Shown: positions 22,651-34,498 of the stretch, piece after piece
How the letters are laid out: each line of letters starts with the position of its first letter
How positions within the stretch are numbered: position 1 is the first letter of the stretch
DNA from: Hofstenia miamia
Taxonomy: Eukaryota > Xenacoelomorpha > Acoela
Reading direction: 5' to 3'
Length of the DNA: 64,000 bases
Assembly (NCBI GenBank): GCA_004352715.1
Contig: SCFE01000035.1
Span: forward strand, 329,841 to 393,840
Notes under the pieces: model-generated
The model's input: the letters and a program-made list of their open reading frames with translations, nothing else
Databases searched by the model: none
What the model was told of the DNA's origin: nothing
Translations under genes and position numbers: made by a program

Positions 22651-23413
22651 ATGAGTACTCTTAGATGCAGGGAGTGTCCAATAGTAGATGTGCTTATATG
22701 TAGGTTACAAATAGGGATAGGGATTATTACTAGTTATAGCTTTCCCATCTCTCGAGGCTTGCAGATTATTATGATTACTTTTAGATTGCTCTACATGTTT
22801 ACTGTACAGTTCTTTTGTACATTGAATTTACTATCTAGTAATTTAGTGGACTGTCGACTGGTTTATGAATTACCTTTATTGCTGACTGCATTGATTGTTC
22901 ACATGTATGAATGGCGAACATGTATTACTCTGTATGTAGGGCTATTATATGTAAGGAACGATAACAAGCTAAAGCACCATGGTTGCACTATTTCCTTTTA
23001 TTTACATAATCATAATAACAAAAACAATCAATTCACGAAATTGTTAAGTTATCACACACACACACACACACTATCACTGAGTTAAACATCCACACACTCA
23101 TTCACCAACTGGTTTCAATCGTGATGTTCAAGTAAAAGCTGGAGCTGTTACTAATGAAGATGTCTATGGATGCGCATAGAACAGTGCCGGGTTTTAACCC
23201 TGTATTCCATCCACTTCTCTTGATCTAAACAAGCAGTGATTAGTCAAGCATTTAGAATAGCTAATGCATATTAATTAATTAACTATACAACAAGTTATGT
23301 TGAGAAAATCAGGAATCTGTCATATCCTAAACATAGCATATACCCTGATATCCCCTGAGAATGGAATAGCAACTGATAAATAACTGCGGAATTAGTATTG
23401 GAAAGATTCTACA
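22651..23413 (+). repeat. Gypsy-1 5' LTR, upstream part missing
   Basis: From about 22670 this matches the second half of the gypsy-2 LTR (about 45805-46528): shared blocks include GGTTACAAATAGGGATAGGG, TGCATTGATTGTTCACATGT, AAGCACCATGGTTGCA-like and TCAAGTAAAAGCTGGAGCTG. It ends in AAGATTCTACA (23413), as do the other LTR copies. The half that carries the TATA box in other copies is absent, so the promoter is lost. Confidence 0.75.
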
Positions 23414-25272
23414 TTAGAATCAATTATGTCGCTGCAACTTCAAGTTAATCAGCTCACGCCTGCCAAGGAAGTAACCCTCCTCCTGGTGACGACTATGTTA
23501 CCTGTGCAGTGTAGCATCACCCAAAAGGAATAAGCTGCAAACAGGAGATTAGCGTCGAATGATTAATAGTGATCAAATATAAGATAGTATAAGATTATTA
23601 AAATTTATTATTTTATTTTTTTCATTATGTAAATGCAACTAAGTTACAATATTGTACAATCTAAGAAAAATACTAGAGATGATTAGATATTATTTAACAA
23701 ATTATAACAAGCTAAATTAAGATTAGTTAAGAACAGCCATATTGGCAGAAGATTAATTCAAAATTCAAAATCAGCAGGTACTTAAAACTTTTTAAATAAA
23801 TAGCTTAGAATTTAAGAGAAATTTGATGAACAATAAATTCTTCTTATTTTATTTTATTTTTTTTCTTCTTTGATCTGGTATAATATTTAATAATATGCTC
23901 AGCTAGTCAAGTTGTGTCGAGTAGTGGCTGGATTCCATAATGGGAGCGATTCGAAGGGTCCTTGTGCCATTCATGAAACTACACTTATGTTACAGATTGG
24001 AGTTTTTCAATTCTTGCTTAGTCTGACTACTGATCTATACATGTACAATTTAATAGATGCTTGAAATGGCTGGATAGCCAAACCCTAGGGATATTTATCT
24101 TTTATTAATAGTAGGAGACTTGACTATAATCGACCGAATAAATGACTTTACATGTATTGTTATTAGATGTAGGTGTAGGAAACTGCAACTTATTAATTAA
24201 ATTTCTGAAGCCAGTAATTTTATGGCAATGGCTACTTTAATATTAAATAACTGCAGTTAGTGTCAACGCCTGGTTGCTTTACTTAATCAATCTAACAAAC
24301 ACTTTACAAAATTGAGTTTAAGTCAGTTACATCTTGACATGAGTACATGCACTGAGCTAATGTAGGGTACACATAATTAATTCCCATTGAGCTGAGATGG
24401 TGCAGTGGAATTGGTCAACCATTCATGGAAGAGAGGAACTGTGGTGTGGAGATCAGAGTCGGGCAGTAGCCCACAGATGAGTTGATAAGGAAACGTCACA
24501 TGGCTTCGTCACCTAAATAATGATGATTAGTACTCAGTTAACCTAACCAGTTAGTAAAGAGGAAACGTCTGGCAGTTTACTAAATCAGTAAATCCTCACC
24601 TGCCATTTACTTTAGTGATAATTACTAATGATAATACACGGTGCAAATAGGCCAGGTGGAGGATGTTACAGCAGCACTGGGTGATTTTGCCAAACAACTA
24701 ACCTGTCAATTCACTCACATGCTGGATGCTCGACAAGAGCACCACCCCTCCACTGACTCAGACAACTATACCCCTCTGAGNATGGCTACTTTAATATTAA
24801 ATAACTGCAGTTAGTGTCAACGCCCGGTTGCTTTACTTAATCAATCTAACAAACACTTTACAAAATTGAGTTTAAGTCAGTTACATCTCGACATGAGTAC
24901 ATGCACTGAGCTAATGCAGGGTACACATAACTAATTCCCATTGAGCTGAGATGGTGCAGTGGAATTGGTCAACTGTTCATGGAAAAGAGGAACTGTGGTG
25001 TGGAGATCAGAGTCGGGCAGTAGCCCACAGATGAGTTGATAAGGAAACGTCACATGGCTTCGTCACCTAAATAATGATGATTAGTACTCAGTTAACCTAA
25101 CCAGTTAGTAAAGAGGAAACGTCTGGCAGTTTACTAAATCAGTAAATCCTCACCTGCCATTTACTTTAGTGATAATTACTAATGATAATACACGGTGCAA
25201 ATAGGCCAGGTGGAGGATGTTACAGCAGCACTGGGTGATTTTGCCAAACAACTAACCTGTCAATTCACTCAC
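23414..25272 (+). other. Gypsy-1 leader (inflated by a duplication)
   Basis: Noncoding DNA between LTR and gag. No TGG-type primer binding site follows the LTR end; the sequence there is TTAGAATCAATTATG. It contains AT-rich and poly-T tracts near 23600-23640 and 23840-23870. About 550 nt are counted twice (next entry). Confidence 0.55.
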
Positions 25273-25334
25273 ATGCTGGATGCTCGACAAGAGCACCACC
25301 CCTCCACTGACTCAGACAACTATACCCCTCTGAG
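24228..25334 (+). repeat. 553-bp direct duplication around one N
   Basis: 24228-24780 and 24782-25334 are almost identical (differences such as GCCTGG versus GCCCGG, AACCATTC versus AACTGTTC), separated only by the single N at 24781. The first copy stops abruptly inside gag coding sequence. Two overlapping or allelic contigs joined end to end are more likely than a biological tandem duplication. Confidence 0.85.
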
Positions 25335-26380
25335 GTCTACTTCACAACCTACTATAAGTATAAACTGTGAGCCTATATTCACTCAGTCTCCCATTTTGCA
25401 TGTATCAACTTTGTCTACTCTAGCAACACCTGTTCAGCTTATGGGAATGCAACAAGCTTCTTCAGTTCCATTGAGTACCACTGTTGTACCATCTGCTTCT
25501 GAACACATTGCTGATGGAAGCCCATCTCTCAGTGCACCTATTGGTTCTGTGACACATGGCCAAGCATGGTTCACTAGCTCAGTCCTTCCCATAGAGCCTC
25601 GCAGAGGCCCAAAATATTTCAACAAGCATTCTGCTCTACTGAAATTCACTGGTCAAATCAACACTGTCTCTCAGACTTTTGAAGAATTGTTCTTTCTCAA
25701 GTTGACCATGCAGCAGCATTGTAAAACACAAGAAGACACTGTATCACAATTTCAATTATACCTTCATGGACTGGCTTACAACCAGTACATGATGCTTGAG
25801 AAAGGAACTAGATCCAATTATCAATTACTGGTAGGCTACTTTGAAGATCACTACAAGGCGCCTCACATAAAACATCAGTATAAAACCCTTTTGTGCAACA
25901 TGTCCTTCCAAAAGGGTGACGACGTCCAAAACTACATAACTCAAGTAGAGAGGCTTTTTTGTTTGAGCAACTTATTGCCTGAGTATTCCCAGCACGTCCT
26001 CTTTACTTACATCTGCCATGGATTTCCACAATCCATCTCCTCCAATCTTGAAATAAAGTGTGATCCAGAGAATGATCTCCACACACTTATATGAAAAGCA
26101 ATCAGTATTGTTTATTTAATGCATAACATGAATCAAATCAATAAAGATGTTGCTGAACTGAAAACCACTACTGGCCTTAGCAAGCCCACTGCCAAGGAAG
26201 GTCCTTCCTGAGCTTGTGGCAAGAAGGATTTCAACTTGTCCTTAATCAGGTGTTTTTTGTTGCAGACAAAAGGGCCACTTCAGAACTGCATGCACTGCCA
26301 CAATCCAGATCCTAGCAGATGGCAATGGATTTTTGATTGATGATGAGACTGCTGACCCCAGCAGCAATGCTTTAGCTACA
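25273..26380 (+). pseudogene. gag: Gypsy-1 gag
   Basis: The first Met in the frame is at 25273; the frame is open further upstream to a TAA just before 25195. It runs to a TGA near 26092. A Ser/Thr/Pro-rich N terminus leads to a capsid-like helical region (FNKHSALLKFTGQ, QNYITQVERLFCLSNL, SSNLEIKCDPENDL) that aligns by eye with the gag of gypsy-2 (NYMSQVERLLRLSS, FKIKCDVDNSL). After the stop, a nucleocapsid CCHC-type zinc knuckle remnant (CCRQKGHFRTAC) is readable near 26255-26300 in a shifted frame with its first Cys displaced. Gag forms the particle that packages the RNA. Confidence 0.7.
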
Positions 26381-26451
26381 ACCAGCCCTTTAAACTAGAG
26401 GGAGCATTGTCTCCCAGCAAATGAGTGCAGGAGATCCTTGTCATTACCCAC

Positions 26452-27011
26452 CTAATGCAAAACAGCATGATTCCCATTGTTATTAATGGAAGTCTAGTAA
26501 ATGCTACAGTGGATACTAGAGCTACTGCCTCAATTATTAGTGACGTGTGTTGCTCAGCTTTATGCATGAGCTGAGATGCATTGGACCCATCTATTATAAG
26601 CTTGATTGACACATCCAGAAATAAGGTCTCCCTCAGACGAAAAGTGAGTGATGTGGATATGCAAATCAACAATGAATCATTTCAGGTCAACATGGTAGTG
26701 GTGGACACTTCTGATCATCCTCTGCCTTACACTATTATTTTGGGAAATGACTTTCTTGAATGCAATGACCATGTAATTGATTTCAGAAACAAAATGATCT
26801 CCATAAAGTACCATGAGGCCACTCAATTAGCAGCAGTCCCTGAGGAGGAAATCTTCTTCCAATTAACTGAACCTATGTTCATTGAGGGTCATCACTGGAC
26901 TTGTGTCCCTGTGTTCTCTTACAAGCAATATAATGGAGTTGTGATGATAGCTGGACCAAAAGGAAACTGCCTGAGAAGCATTAACTTGTCACCTGATCTA
27001 TGTCACATCTG
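26452..27011 (+). pseudogene. pol: Gypsy-1 protease with altered active site
   Basis: NSMIPIVINGSLVNATVDTRATASIISD resembles gypsy-2 (VVINGVMVKATIDTGAVISIIT) in the aspartic-protease region. The active-site triplet Asp-Thr-Gly is Asp-Thr-Arg here (GGA to AGA type change). Further on, PYTIILGNDFLECNDHVIDF is the C-terminal conserved block (gypsy-2: YEVILGNDFLMDN). A TGA near 26574 interrupts it and a TGA ends the frame at 27011. The protease would process the Gag-Pol polyprotein. Confidence 0.7.
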
Positions 27012-27164
27012 ACATGAAAAGACCTACGTCACCATACTCAATAGCTCTAAATCTACAATTTGGGTCAATGCTGCTAAACTTACAATTATGGCAGTGCTGG
27101 TAAGACTGACTACTGTGTCCACAGATTGTCTACCCATATTTACTGCTATCCATGATATGGAAGA

Positions 27165-28700
27165 ACCGCCCAACACCATCAAGATTCCATCAGTAACTAG
27201 TGAATCTCATCGACACCTCAGCAAGGAAGAGCATCAAGCACTTATATCTCTGCCTAAGTGAAAAGTGAAGTCTTCAACTATGGAGCCATAAGCATGGGCC
27301 AGGCCATAGGAGAGGAACATTTGATTGAGACAAAAACTGATAAGCTGATTCAACTACCAGTATGTTGAGTCCTGGAAAGCTTAAGAGACGCCTATGAAAA
27401 AGTTCTAAGTGACCTCCTGGAGAGTGGAATTATACAGGGAAGTAACAGCCCCATTTGGCACCTATGATATTTATTAAGCAAGGGGAAAAGTATTGCTTGT
27501 GCATCAATTTTTGCAAGCTAAACTACATTACCATCAAAGATGCCTACCCTCTCCCAAGAATAGAGGACCTTCTGTATGACACCAGTAAATACAAGTTCTT
27601 CTCATGCCTTGACCTTTGTAAGGCCTACTGGCAGGTCCCTATGAAGGAATCTGACATCCAAAAGACCACCTTTATCACTCCCTACAGTCTCTATGAGTGG
27701 TGATACATGGCCTTTGGCTTGTACAATACTCCAGTGACCTTTCAGAGGTACATGACAAAGGTACTAAAGAATAATGCTAATGTTTTGGAGCTGGGTATAT
27801 CAGCATATACATACATACATATTAGTTGCTAGTAACACCTTCTCAGAACACCTGGATAAACTGAAATATACCCTCAAACTACTCCAGAATGCTGGACTAT
27901 GAGTCAATGGCAGCAAGTATGCTCTGGCTCAGAGTAAAGTTACCTTTTTGGGGCATGTAATTGAACCTCCAAGATCTCAATTAAGACTAACACAAAAGAT
28001 TTTCTCAATAAGATAGAAAAGCCAAAAAGACATCCAGAGGCTAATGGGCTTTGTAAACTATTACAGAATGTTTATTCCTGATTTGAAGGAATAGACCAAA
28101 AGCATTTCCCACTTACTAAAGAAGTAGGTCAAGTTTAAATGGACATGGAGGGAACAAGAGAGTCTCAACCAGATCAAGAAAGAACTTAAGAAAATTCCTA
28201 CACTAAATACTCCTGATTATTTGCAAAGCTTTATTGTGGATTGTGATCCTAGCTCTGTAGCTATCAGTGGGGTGTGCTTAGCCAGATAGTGAACAGAGTA
28301 GAGAACCCAATTCAGTACTTTAGCTGTAAACTATGAGCTGCAGAAAGAAATTATGGAGCCACAAAGAGTGAGATGCTTGCCATTGTGGAATCATTGAAGA
28401 AGTTTTGTTACTTTATTTTGGGACAACCTTTTGTGGTACATGCCAATAATAGCACTCTTGCCTGGCTCAAGAAGTTTTCCAGCAACAAGTCCAACATAGT
28501 AGCCAGGTGGATTGATCATTCACCATCCAACACTGACCTGGGAAGCTCCACCTTAATGCTGACTACTGGACAGCCCTTCTCAGTTACAAGCACAATTTAA
28601 AGAAGCCAGCAGAGGAACAAATCCAGTTTGGGTTCATTCCACTCACAGAATACAAGAGGCTACCTGAAATCAATGCTGATCAGCAGGGCCTAGCAAACCT
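27165..28700 (+). pseudogene. pol: Gypsy-1 reverse transcriptase and RNase H
   Basis: The connection and fingers region is followed by an open stretch (27455-27703) with CINFCKLNYITIKDAYPLP and FSCLDLCKAYWQVPM, the RT motif A with its catalytic Asp. YMAFGLYNTPVTFQRYM is motif B. Where the Tyr-x-Asp-Asp box should stand (about 27800-27815) the sequence reads HTYILVASNTFSEHLDKL, so the two catalytic Asp are lost. Thumb and RNase H remnants follow: LMGFVNYYRMFIPDL, FKWTWREQESLNQIKKEL, NTPDYLQSFIVDCD and WLKKFSSNKSNIVARWIDH. Many stops are present. Confidence 0.8.
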
Positions 28701-28759
28701 GGCCATCCTTGTGTGAGAGGACATAACTGCTGAAGACATAATATACCATCAGAAGTGAG

Positions 28760-29945
28760 ACAAGGTGTTGTCTGAAATCCTACACAGACTAGTAGATCCT
28801 CTTTTCCAATGGATCCAATAACTGATAGATATTTCCAGAAGTGCAACTGACAAATTAGCACACAAGGCCTCCTATATGCTAAAAGTGGGAACAATTGGTT
28901 GTCCCTGAATAGTAATGATGTGGCCTAGTTAGGTGAGTCCATGAGTGGGGCCACCTAGGCATCATTCAAACCAAAAGGACATTTAACACCAGATATATAA
29001 AGATTGGTATTAGAGATGCAGTAATCAATGTAATTGACAAATGTGAGGCATGCCTCCTGCAGAATGCCAGTCACTTCCCAGAACAGCAAGAAGCCCTCAA
29101 GAGCTGAGCTGCCAAAAGGCCAAATGAGATCATCCATATCGACCTAGAGAAATTATCATGTGATCAAGATGGCTATCAGTATGTACTGGTCATGGTTGAC
29201 CATTTTATGAAGTATGCTCATGTCATTGCACTGAATAACACCACTGTAGAATGAATAGCAGAGAAAGTCATGAAAGAATGGATTCTCAAGTTTGGATCTA
29301 TGGAGAAGCTAGTGTCTGACAAAAGTCCCCAATTTGAAAGTAATCTGATGACAGCATGAGATGGAAATAATCCACAAATTTACCTCCACCTACCACCCTC
29401 AATCAAATGGCATGGTGGAGTGTCTTAACCAGACATTAATTAAATTATTGAAAGTAGCTTTGCCATGAGCAGCCAGAAACCAGTGGCGTCATGTCATCAA
29501 AGCAGTTGAATATTTTTACAACACCTCTGTTCACATGACCACCAGAGTAAGTCCATTCCATGCCATGTTTGGAACAGAAGCACTGACACCTCTGTCAATG
29601 ATGTTCCTGAAGTATCATGACATTAGTGTGGACAAATATGTAGTGCAATTAGTACATGAATTGCATTGGATCCACCTGACCATATGCCACAATATGGGTC
29701 AGTTCATCATCTGGCAGAAAAGGAATTTCAACAGAAAGCTTTATGGTGAGCCACACAAGCATGGGGACAAGGTTTTTGCGTATTTTCCACATCCTGTCAC
29801 CAACCTGAATCAAGTGTGAAAGTTAGTAACCAACTGACAGGGACAGTTCACCATTGAAAAGGCTCTGGATCACAACAAGTACACCCTCAACAATGGAAAA
29901 GTAGTCCACTTTCAAAGGCTCAAGCAAGCCATTAAGTATATTGAA
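28760..29945 (+). pseudogene. pol: Gypsy-1 integrase
   Basis: Fragments in several frames: a zinc-finger part with GHLGIIQT-like sequence and a NVRHASCRM remnant, the core start (IHIDLEKLSCDQDGYQYVL near 29140), a second acidic block (LVSDKSPQFES near 29320), and TYHPQSNGMVECLNQTLIK with the catalytic Glu near 29410. The open frame 29535-29819 carries VSPFHAMFGTEALTPLS and the basic RNFNRKLYGEPHKHGDKVFAY tail shared with gypsy-2 and gypsy-3. Several in-frame stops occur. Integrase inserts the cDNA into the host genome. Confidence 0.75.
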
Positions 29946-30558
29946 CACATGATTTTGGATGATAACAGTGAAATTACACTAGTTGATAACAGCATTGATG
30001 TATATGAGAAATATGATAACCTAACCAAATTTCCTGAAGAGGACTTTAACAAGTCTGAGTATTATGATACTAGCATTACTGATATTGATTTTAATAATAC
30101 ACAAGTACTGCCCCAATGTCAGGCTAGAGAGATTGCTATTACCAATCCCAGTGACTTGGGACCTTAACCTTAATAATTTGTTTAGGGATGATTCCTCACA
30201 GCAAGAAACAAGACCCACTGTCACCTCCACAATACTGCCAAGTACACAGGAGATTGGACAAGAGAGAGGGTTCAGACACTCCAACTAGGTGTGGGAGAAG
30301 TGTGTCTCTGCTTGAAGGGGCAAGCAACCATAAAAGAGGACATCATGGTGGTTCTGAGCAGATTTTGACATTGTCAGGGTGATGCATGGCCCTAATGATT
30401 AGAAGAGCAGAGAGCATCCCTGCAACTCCACCTTGCTAATATGTGGGGAGATGCGTGTCTCCATGTCCATGGGAGGAGCTGCCCATGGACTCTAAAACTT
30501 CAAAAATCTGTGCCCCATTTAGTGATATAACTAATGTAAATAAAACCCTATCAGTGAC
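29946..30558 (+). pseudogene. Gypsy-1 pol tail and linker to ORF3
   Basis: An open frame from 29949 encodes an acidic tail (VDNSIDVYEKYDNLT, EEDFNKSEYYDTSITDID) that corresponds in position and style to the acidic stretch after gypsy-2 integrase (IVKFDDGIYGKMNHLD). From 30168 the interval is broken by stops. A perfect 9-bp inverted repeat (GTCCATGGG, 8 nt, CCCATGGAC) lies at 30465-30490. Confidence 0.5.
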
Positions 30559-32515
30559 TTGATAGCCTCCTTGACCTCTTTTGATTCAACTTCTGCTGCC
30601 TCCACTGTCTGTTCACACAAGGTTGAAGAAAGAAGAAAGAAAATGTTGAAGATCTGTGATGAGACAATCCAACCATATTTCATAGCTACAAGGTGTGCTA
30701 CACACTTCATCAGGGATAATATATCTGAGGAAACACAAAACAAGATTAGGTGGAAATACAACCACAAAATGCTGAGCAGTTCAATTTATATAGTACCATT
30801 TGTAATGGATGTGGAGAGAAGACCCCCAGTTAACACACTTATCCTTTACAACACCAAAATGTACAAGGGTCTGGGGGCCAAAATTACTGGAGAAGCACTG
30901 TGCACATATCATTAGATGAAGATTTTACCCTCACAAACCTCTGCTGATTCATCAATCACTGGAGAGGTATTCAGAAGTTTGATTGTGTCAACATCAACTT
31001 CCCTAATCTGCTAATAATTTACTTTCTGTGGGTAAACAAGGTTACTAAACCAAACACAATGGAGAATATTGAAATTGCCTATCATTTAGACAAAGTGGAG
31101 AAGATACAACTCATGATAGTACTCTGCACTGAATTCAAAGAAGAGATCCCTGAACAGATCAAGAGCTTCCAGTTCTGGATGGAAAACTTTTTCATTATCT
31201 ACCCTGAATCATACAGGCCCATGTTGACGTACCACACCAATGCTCTGTCTGTCACCAAGCTCATCTACACCAATTTGATTCTCTGCAAACATATTCTAAC
31301 CCACTGACTCACCATGGATCAAAGACTTATCATTGATACTGCCATCTAAGCCCAGACACTAGAGTGTATCAATCCACCCTTAAGGGGATAGATGAAATCT
31401 GGAAAAACTTAAAAGTGGATCCGAGTCTGGAAACTGAGTGACCTGTCTTGGAAATTAGGAGCCCATCATCACAGAACCCCTATTTGGTCAAAAGGGTGTT
31501 AAACAAAATACCCCTGTCATACAAGACACAAGACTGTAAGAATTATAAGGAGCAGCTCTTCTCAGAGCACAATGTACCCAACATCTTTGCACAAGGAGCA
31601 ATATGGGTTCTAGCCATCTTTTTAACAAAGACACCCACTCTTAATTTGCCCATGGACATGAGCACCCAGATCACTCTAACTAAAAAGTCACTGCACAAGA
31701 TCATGTCTGCCTGCTTGTTTGGAAGGTTAAGAATTGGTTGCTCCACAGATGCACACCTCCATTGTTGCTCAGAAAGTCAAAAAGGCCCATGGAATGTTAT
31801 GAGAAATTTTATGCCCTGTAGCATGACAGGCAACATGTCAATTATCACCATCAGTCAATGCCTTGGAATTTGTATGTTGGACATAAACATCTTCTCCAAC
31901 ACACTCAAAAAATTTATGTTGGGTGTGACTGCTAACACCAAGTTTGCAATATTCAGTTCACAGGATGGCTCACTGTGCACTGAACACATGATCAAGCATC
32001 TACTGGGATCCACCACCTGATTCATGATTCAGAGAGTTGATGAAAGTAAACAGTGTCAAAGAGAAATTAGAAATATTTTTCAACCTAGAGAAACTGTTAT
32101 CCCAAGTGTGGCTATAATCAATTCATTGAGATAGCAAGAAAAGTGAAGAAGGACAATAAAATTATACCCATTACCATACTGGAACAAGTCATGAAAACCC
32201 CAGAGCAATTTTACCAAGAAGAGGAGCTGCTCAACTCCTCCATAGTACAGTTAGCCCCAACCATCCGGGATCTCATTGAGAGAGTCAACATTAAAAATTA
32301 GAAAGCCCTCTGTCACCACCAAAGCTGACCTCACAGTTGTTGATTACAGAGGAGGAATGGATACTGACAATCAAGAACCTCCTGGAGGAGTTTGCAGAAG
32401 ATCTCACTAACCAAGAGCTAATTCTAGGAGAATCAAAAGACAAGAACATCTTGGGCATGATGAAATGGTGCCTCACCAAGATGATTACTGTGACATAATC
32501 TATCAAGACTATCAT
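30559..32515 (+). pseudogene. Gypsy-1 ORF3, unknown accessory protein
   Basis: About 1.9 kb of coding-like sequence between integrase and 3' LTR, in pieces: 30559-30915, 31059-31307, 31448-32020 and a decayed tail with EEWILTIKNLLEEFAEDLTN near 32350. The first piece matches the gypsy-2 ORF3 at IQPYF versus IHPYF, then IVPFVMDVERRPPVNTLI versus AIPIVIDKKNWPTFNTII. No signal peptide, transmembrane anchor or furin-like site is apparent, so it does not look like an envelope gene, and I recognise no other domain. Conservation between two diverged elements suggests it once had a function. Stops separate the pieces. Confidence 0.55.
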
Positions 32516-32541
32516 GATTGGTCAAGATAAGAGGAAAAGAA

Positions 32542-32922
32542 TGAAGAAACAAAGACTAAAATTATTATTGATTATAATGATTAATTGTAAATCATGATAG
32601 GATTGATTATTTCAGTTTGTAAAATGTTTTGTGCAGTTAATACTTAAAATTATACTCGACGGTATTTGACAAAACAAAAGATGGTCAAACAGCATAGTCA
32701 AATTAAAGCTGACGTTGCGTAAAATTAACAGAAATATTAAAGCGAGGGAAAACTGTCAACAAGAAAGAATAGCAGGTACTTGTTGAGTGTTTAATTGTTT
32801 ATCACTAAGTGCTATAAATATAATGAATTGGATGTAATTATTGATGAGCAAATCTACTTTGGATTAGTTTTCTATTGTCAGGTCATTTTGTATATTTAAA
32901 TGGAAAGCCAAACGTATACAAG
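32542..32922 (+). repeat. Gypsy-1 3' LTR, first part
   Basis: Preceded by a purine-rich tract (GATAAGAGGAAAAGAATGAAG) that fits a polypurine tract. The LTR aligns with 45334-45735: shared blocks include AAGACTAAAAT, GTAAA(A/G)TGTTTT, GCAGGTACT, AAGTGCTATAAATAT and TTGTCAGGT. It runs into the 1000-base gap; the rest is unknown. Confidence 0.75.
32813..32820 (+). promoter_or_regulatory. TATA box of the gypsy-1 3' LTR
   Basis: TATAAATA in the same context (AGTGC before it) as the one in the gypsy-2 LTR; conservation between two diverged LTRs supports a core promoter. Confidence 0.55.
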
Positions 32923-33922
32923 NNNNNNNNNNNNNNNNNNNNNNNNNNNNNNNNNNNNNNNNNNNNNNNNNNNNNNNNNNNNNNNNNNNNNNNNNNNNNN
33001 NNNNNNNNNNNNNNNNNNNNNNNNNNNNNNNNNNNNNNNNNNNNNNNNNNNNNNNNNNNNNNNNNNNNNNNNNNNNNNNNNNNNNNNNNNNNNNNNNNNN
33101 NNNNNNNNNNNNNNNNNNNNNNNNNNNNNNNNNNNNNNNNNNNNNNNNNNNNNNNNNNNNNNNNNNNNNNNNNNNNNNNNNNNNNNNNNNNNNNNNNNNN
33201 NNNNNNNNNNNNNNNNNNNNNNNNNNNNNNNNNNNNNNNNNNNNNNNNNNNNNNNNNNNNNNNNNNNNNNNNNNNNNNNNNNNNNNNNNNNNNNNNNNNN
33301 NNNNNNNNNNNNNNNNNNNNNNNNNNNNNNNNNNNNNNNNNNNNNNNNNNNNNNNNNNNNNNNNNNNNNNNNNNNNNNNNNNNNNNNNNNNNNNNNNNNN
33401 NNNNNNNNNNNNNNNNNNNNNNNNNNNNNNNNNNNNNNNNNNNNNNNNNNNNNNNNNNNNNNNNNNNNNNNNNNNNNNNNNNNNNNNNNNNNNNNNNNNN
33501 NNNNNNNNNNNNNNNNNNNNNNNNNNNNNNNNNNNNNNNNNNNNNNNNNNNNNNNNNNNNNNNNNNNNNNNNNNNNNNNNNNNNNNNNNNNNNNNNNNNN
33601 NNNNNNNNNNNNNNNNNNNNNNNNNNNNNNNNNNNNNNNNNNNNNNNNNNNNNNNNNNNNNNNNNNNNNNNNNNNNNNNNNNNNNNNNNNNNNNNNNNNN
33701 NNNNNNNNNNNNNNNNNNNNNNNNNNNNNNNNNNNNNNNNNNNNNNNNNNNNNNNNNNNNNNNNNNNNNNNNNNNNNNNNNNNNNNNNNNNNNNNNNNNN
33801 NNNNNNNNNNNNNNNNNNNNNNNNNNNNNNNNNNNNNNNNNNNNNNNNNNNNNNNNNNNNNNNNNNNNNNNNNNNNNNNNNNNNNNNNNNNNNNNNNNNN
33901 NNNNNNNNNNNNNNNNNNNNNN
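32923..33922. other. Assembly gap (exactly 1000 N)
   Basis: A run of 1000 N, probably a default gap length rather than a measured one. It hides the end of gypsy-1 and its right target-site duplication. Confidence 1.
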
Positions 33923-34498
33923 TTCATGCATTCATGTAGATTTATTATCATATGTCAATGCATTTTATTAGAAAACCCATTTTATTTTATAATTCCACTT
34001 GAGAAAAAAAACTAATTTTTATGTGCTATTTGAAAAAAAGAAATCAATTGAGTTGTTTAAGTGAGTTAATGCCACATCATTTAAACTGTTTGCACAAAAT
34101 GCGCAAATAAATTGTTTTAGTATTTACACAGTACTAAAAAATATGCATTTTGAAAATAATATATTGAATTCATTCACTTGTAAGCCTTCTAACACCTATA
34201 TTCATTGATGTATTAACATGCATGGTTTTGCTTAAACAAAGTATACAAAATATTGGTTTATCAAGTATTTTGTTTTAATTTCCTCTATATTTCATATGTG
34301 TGTAATATTAATTTGCTTTTATGTTTACTTTTTCCAAAAATTTGCTTGTTTTTATTGTGTATTACACCTATAATGGTTTGGTTATTTCATTATCCTAGAA
34401 AACAAATTAAACTTGTGAATTTCTACAATGGAAAAACGCCAACATATTTGGAAAAACAATAATGTAGCCTTTGTGTGTCTGTGTCTTTATACATAAAA

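Larger units (their letters stand above)
22651..32922 (+). mobile_element. Gypsy-1: old Ty3/gypsy-like element with ORF3
   Basis: Order: partial 5' LTR, long leader, gag, protease, reverse transcriptase, RNase H, integrase, ORF3, start of 3' LTR (cut by a 1000-base gap). The integrase-after-RNase-H order is that of Ty3/gypsy. Stops and frameshifts are spread through all domains. Its coding part is less AT-rich than gypsy-2 and gypsy-3, with which it shares LTR and ORF3 similarity. The true element is shorter than the span because 553 nt of the leader are duplicated around an N. Confidence 0.85.

Noticed and set aside
22651-23085. Hydrophobic open frame with similar peptides at 44926-45192 and 45871-46278
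   Set aside because: The similarity is explained by the three sequences being copies of the same LTR; reading frames are conserved only because the DNA is.
23940-23965. TGGGAGCGATTCGAAGGG as a primer binding site or tRNA fragment
   Set aside because: It does not adjoin an LTR end, and the distance from the TTCGAAT block to the end does not fit a tRNA arm.
30559-32020. ORF3 as a retroviral-type envelope
   Set aside because: No signal peptide, furin-like site, fusion peptide or C-terminal anchor can be seen in either copy.
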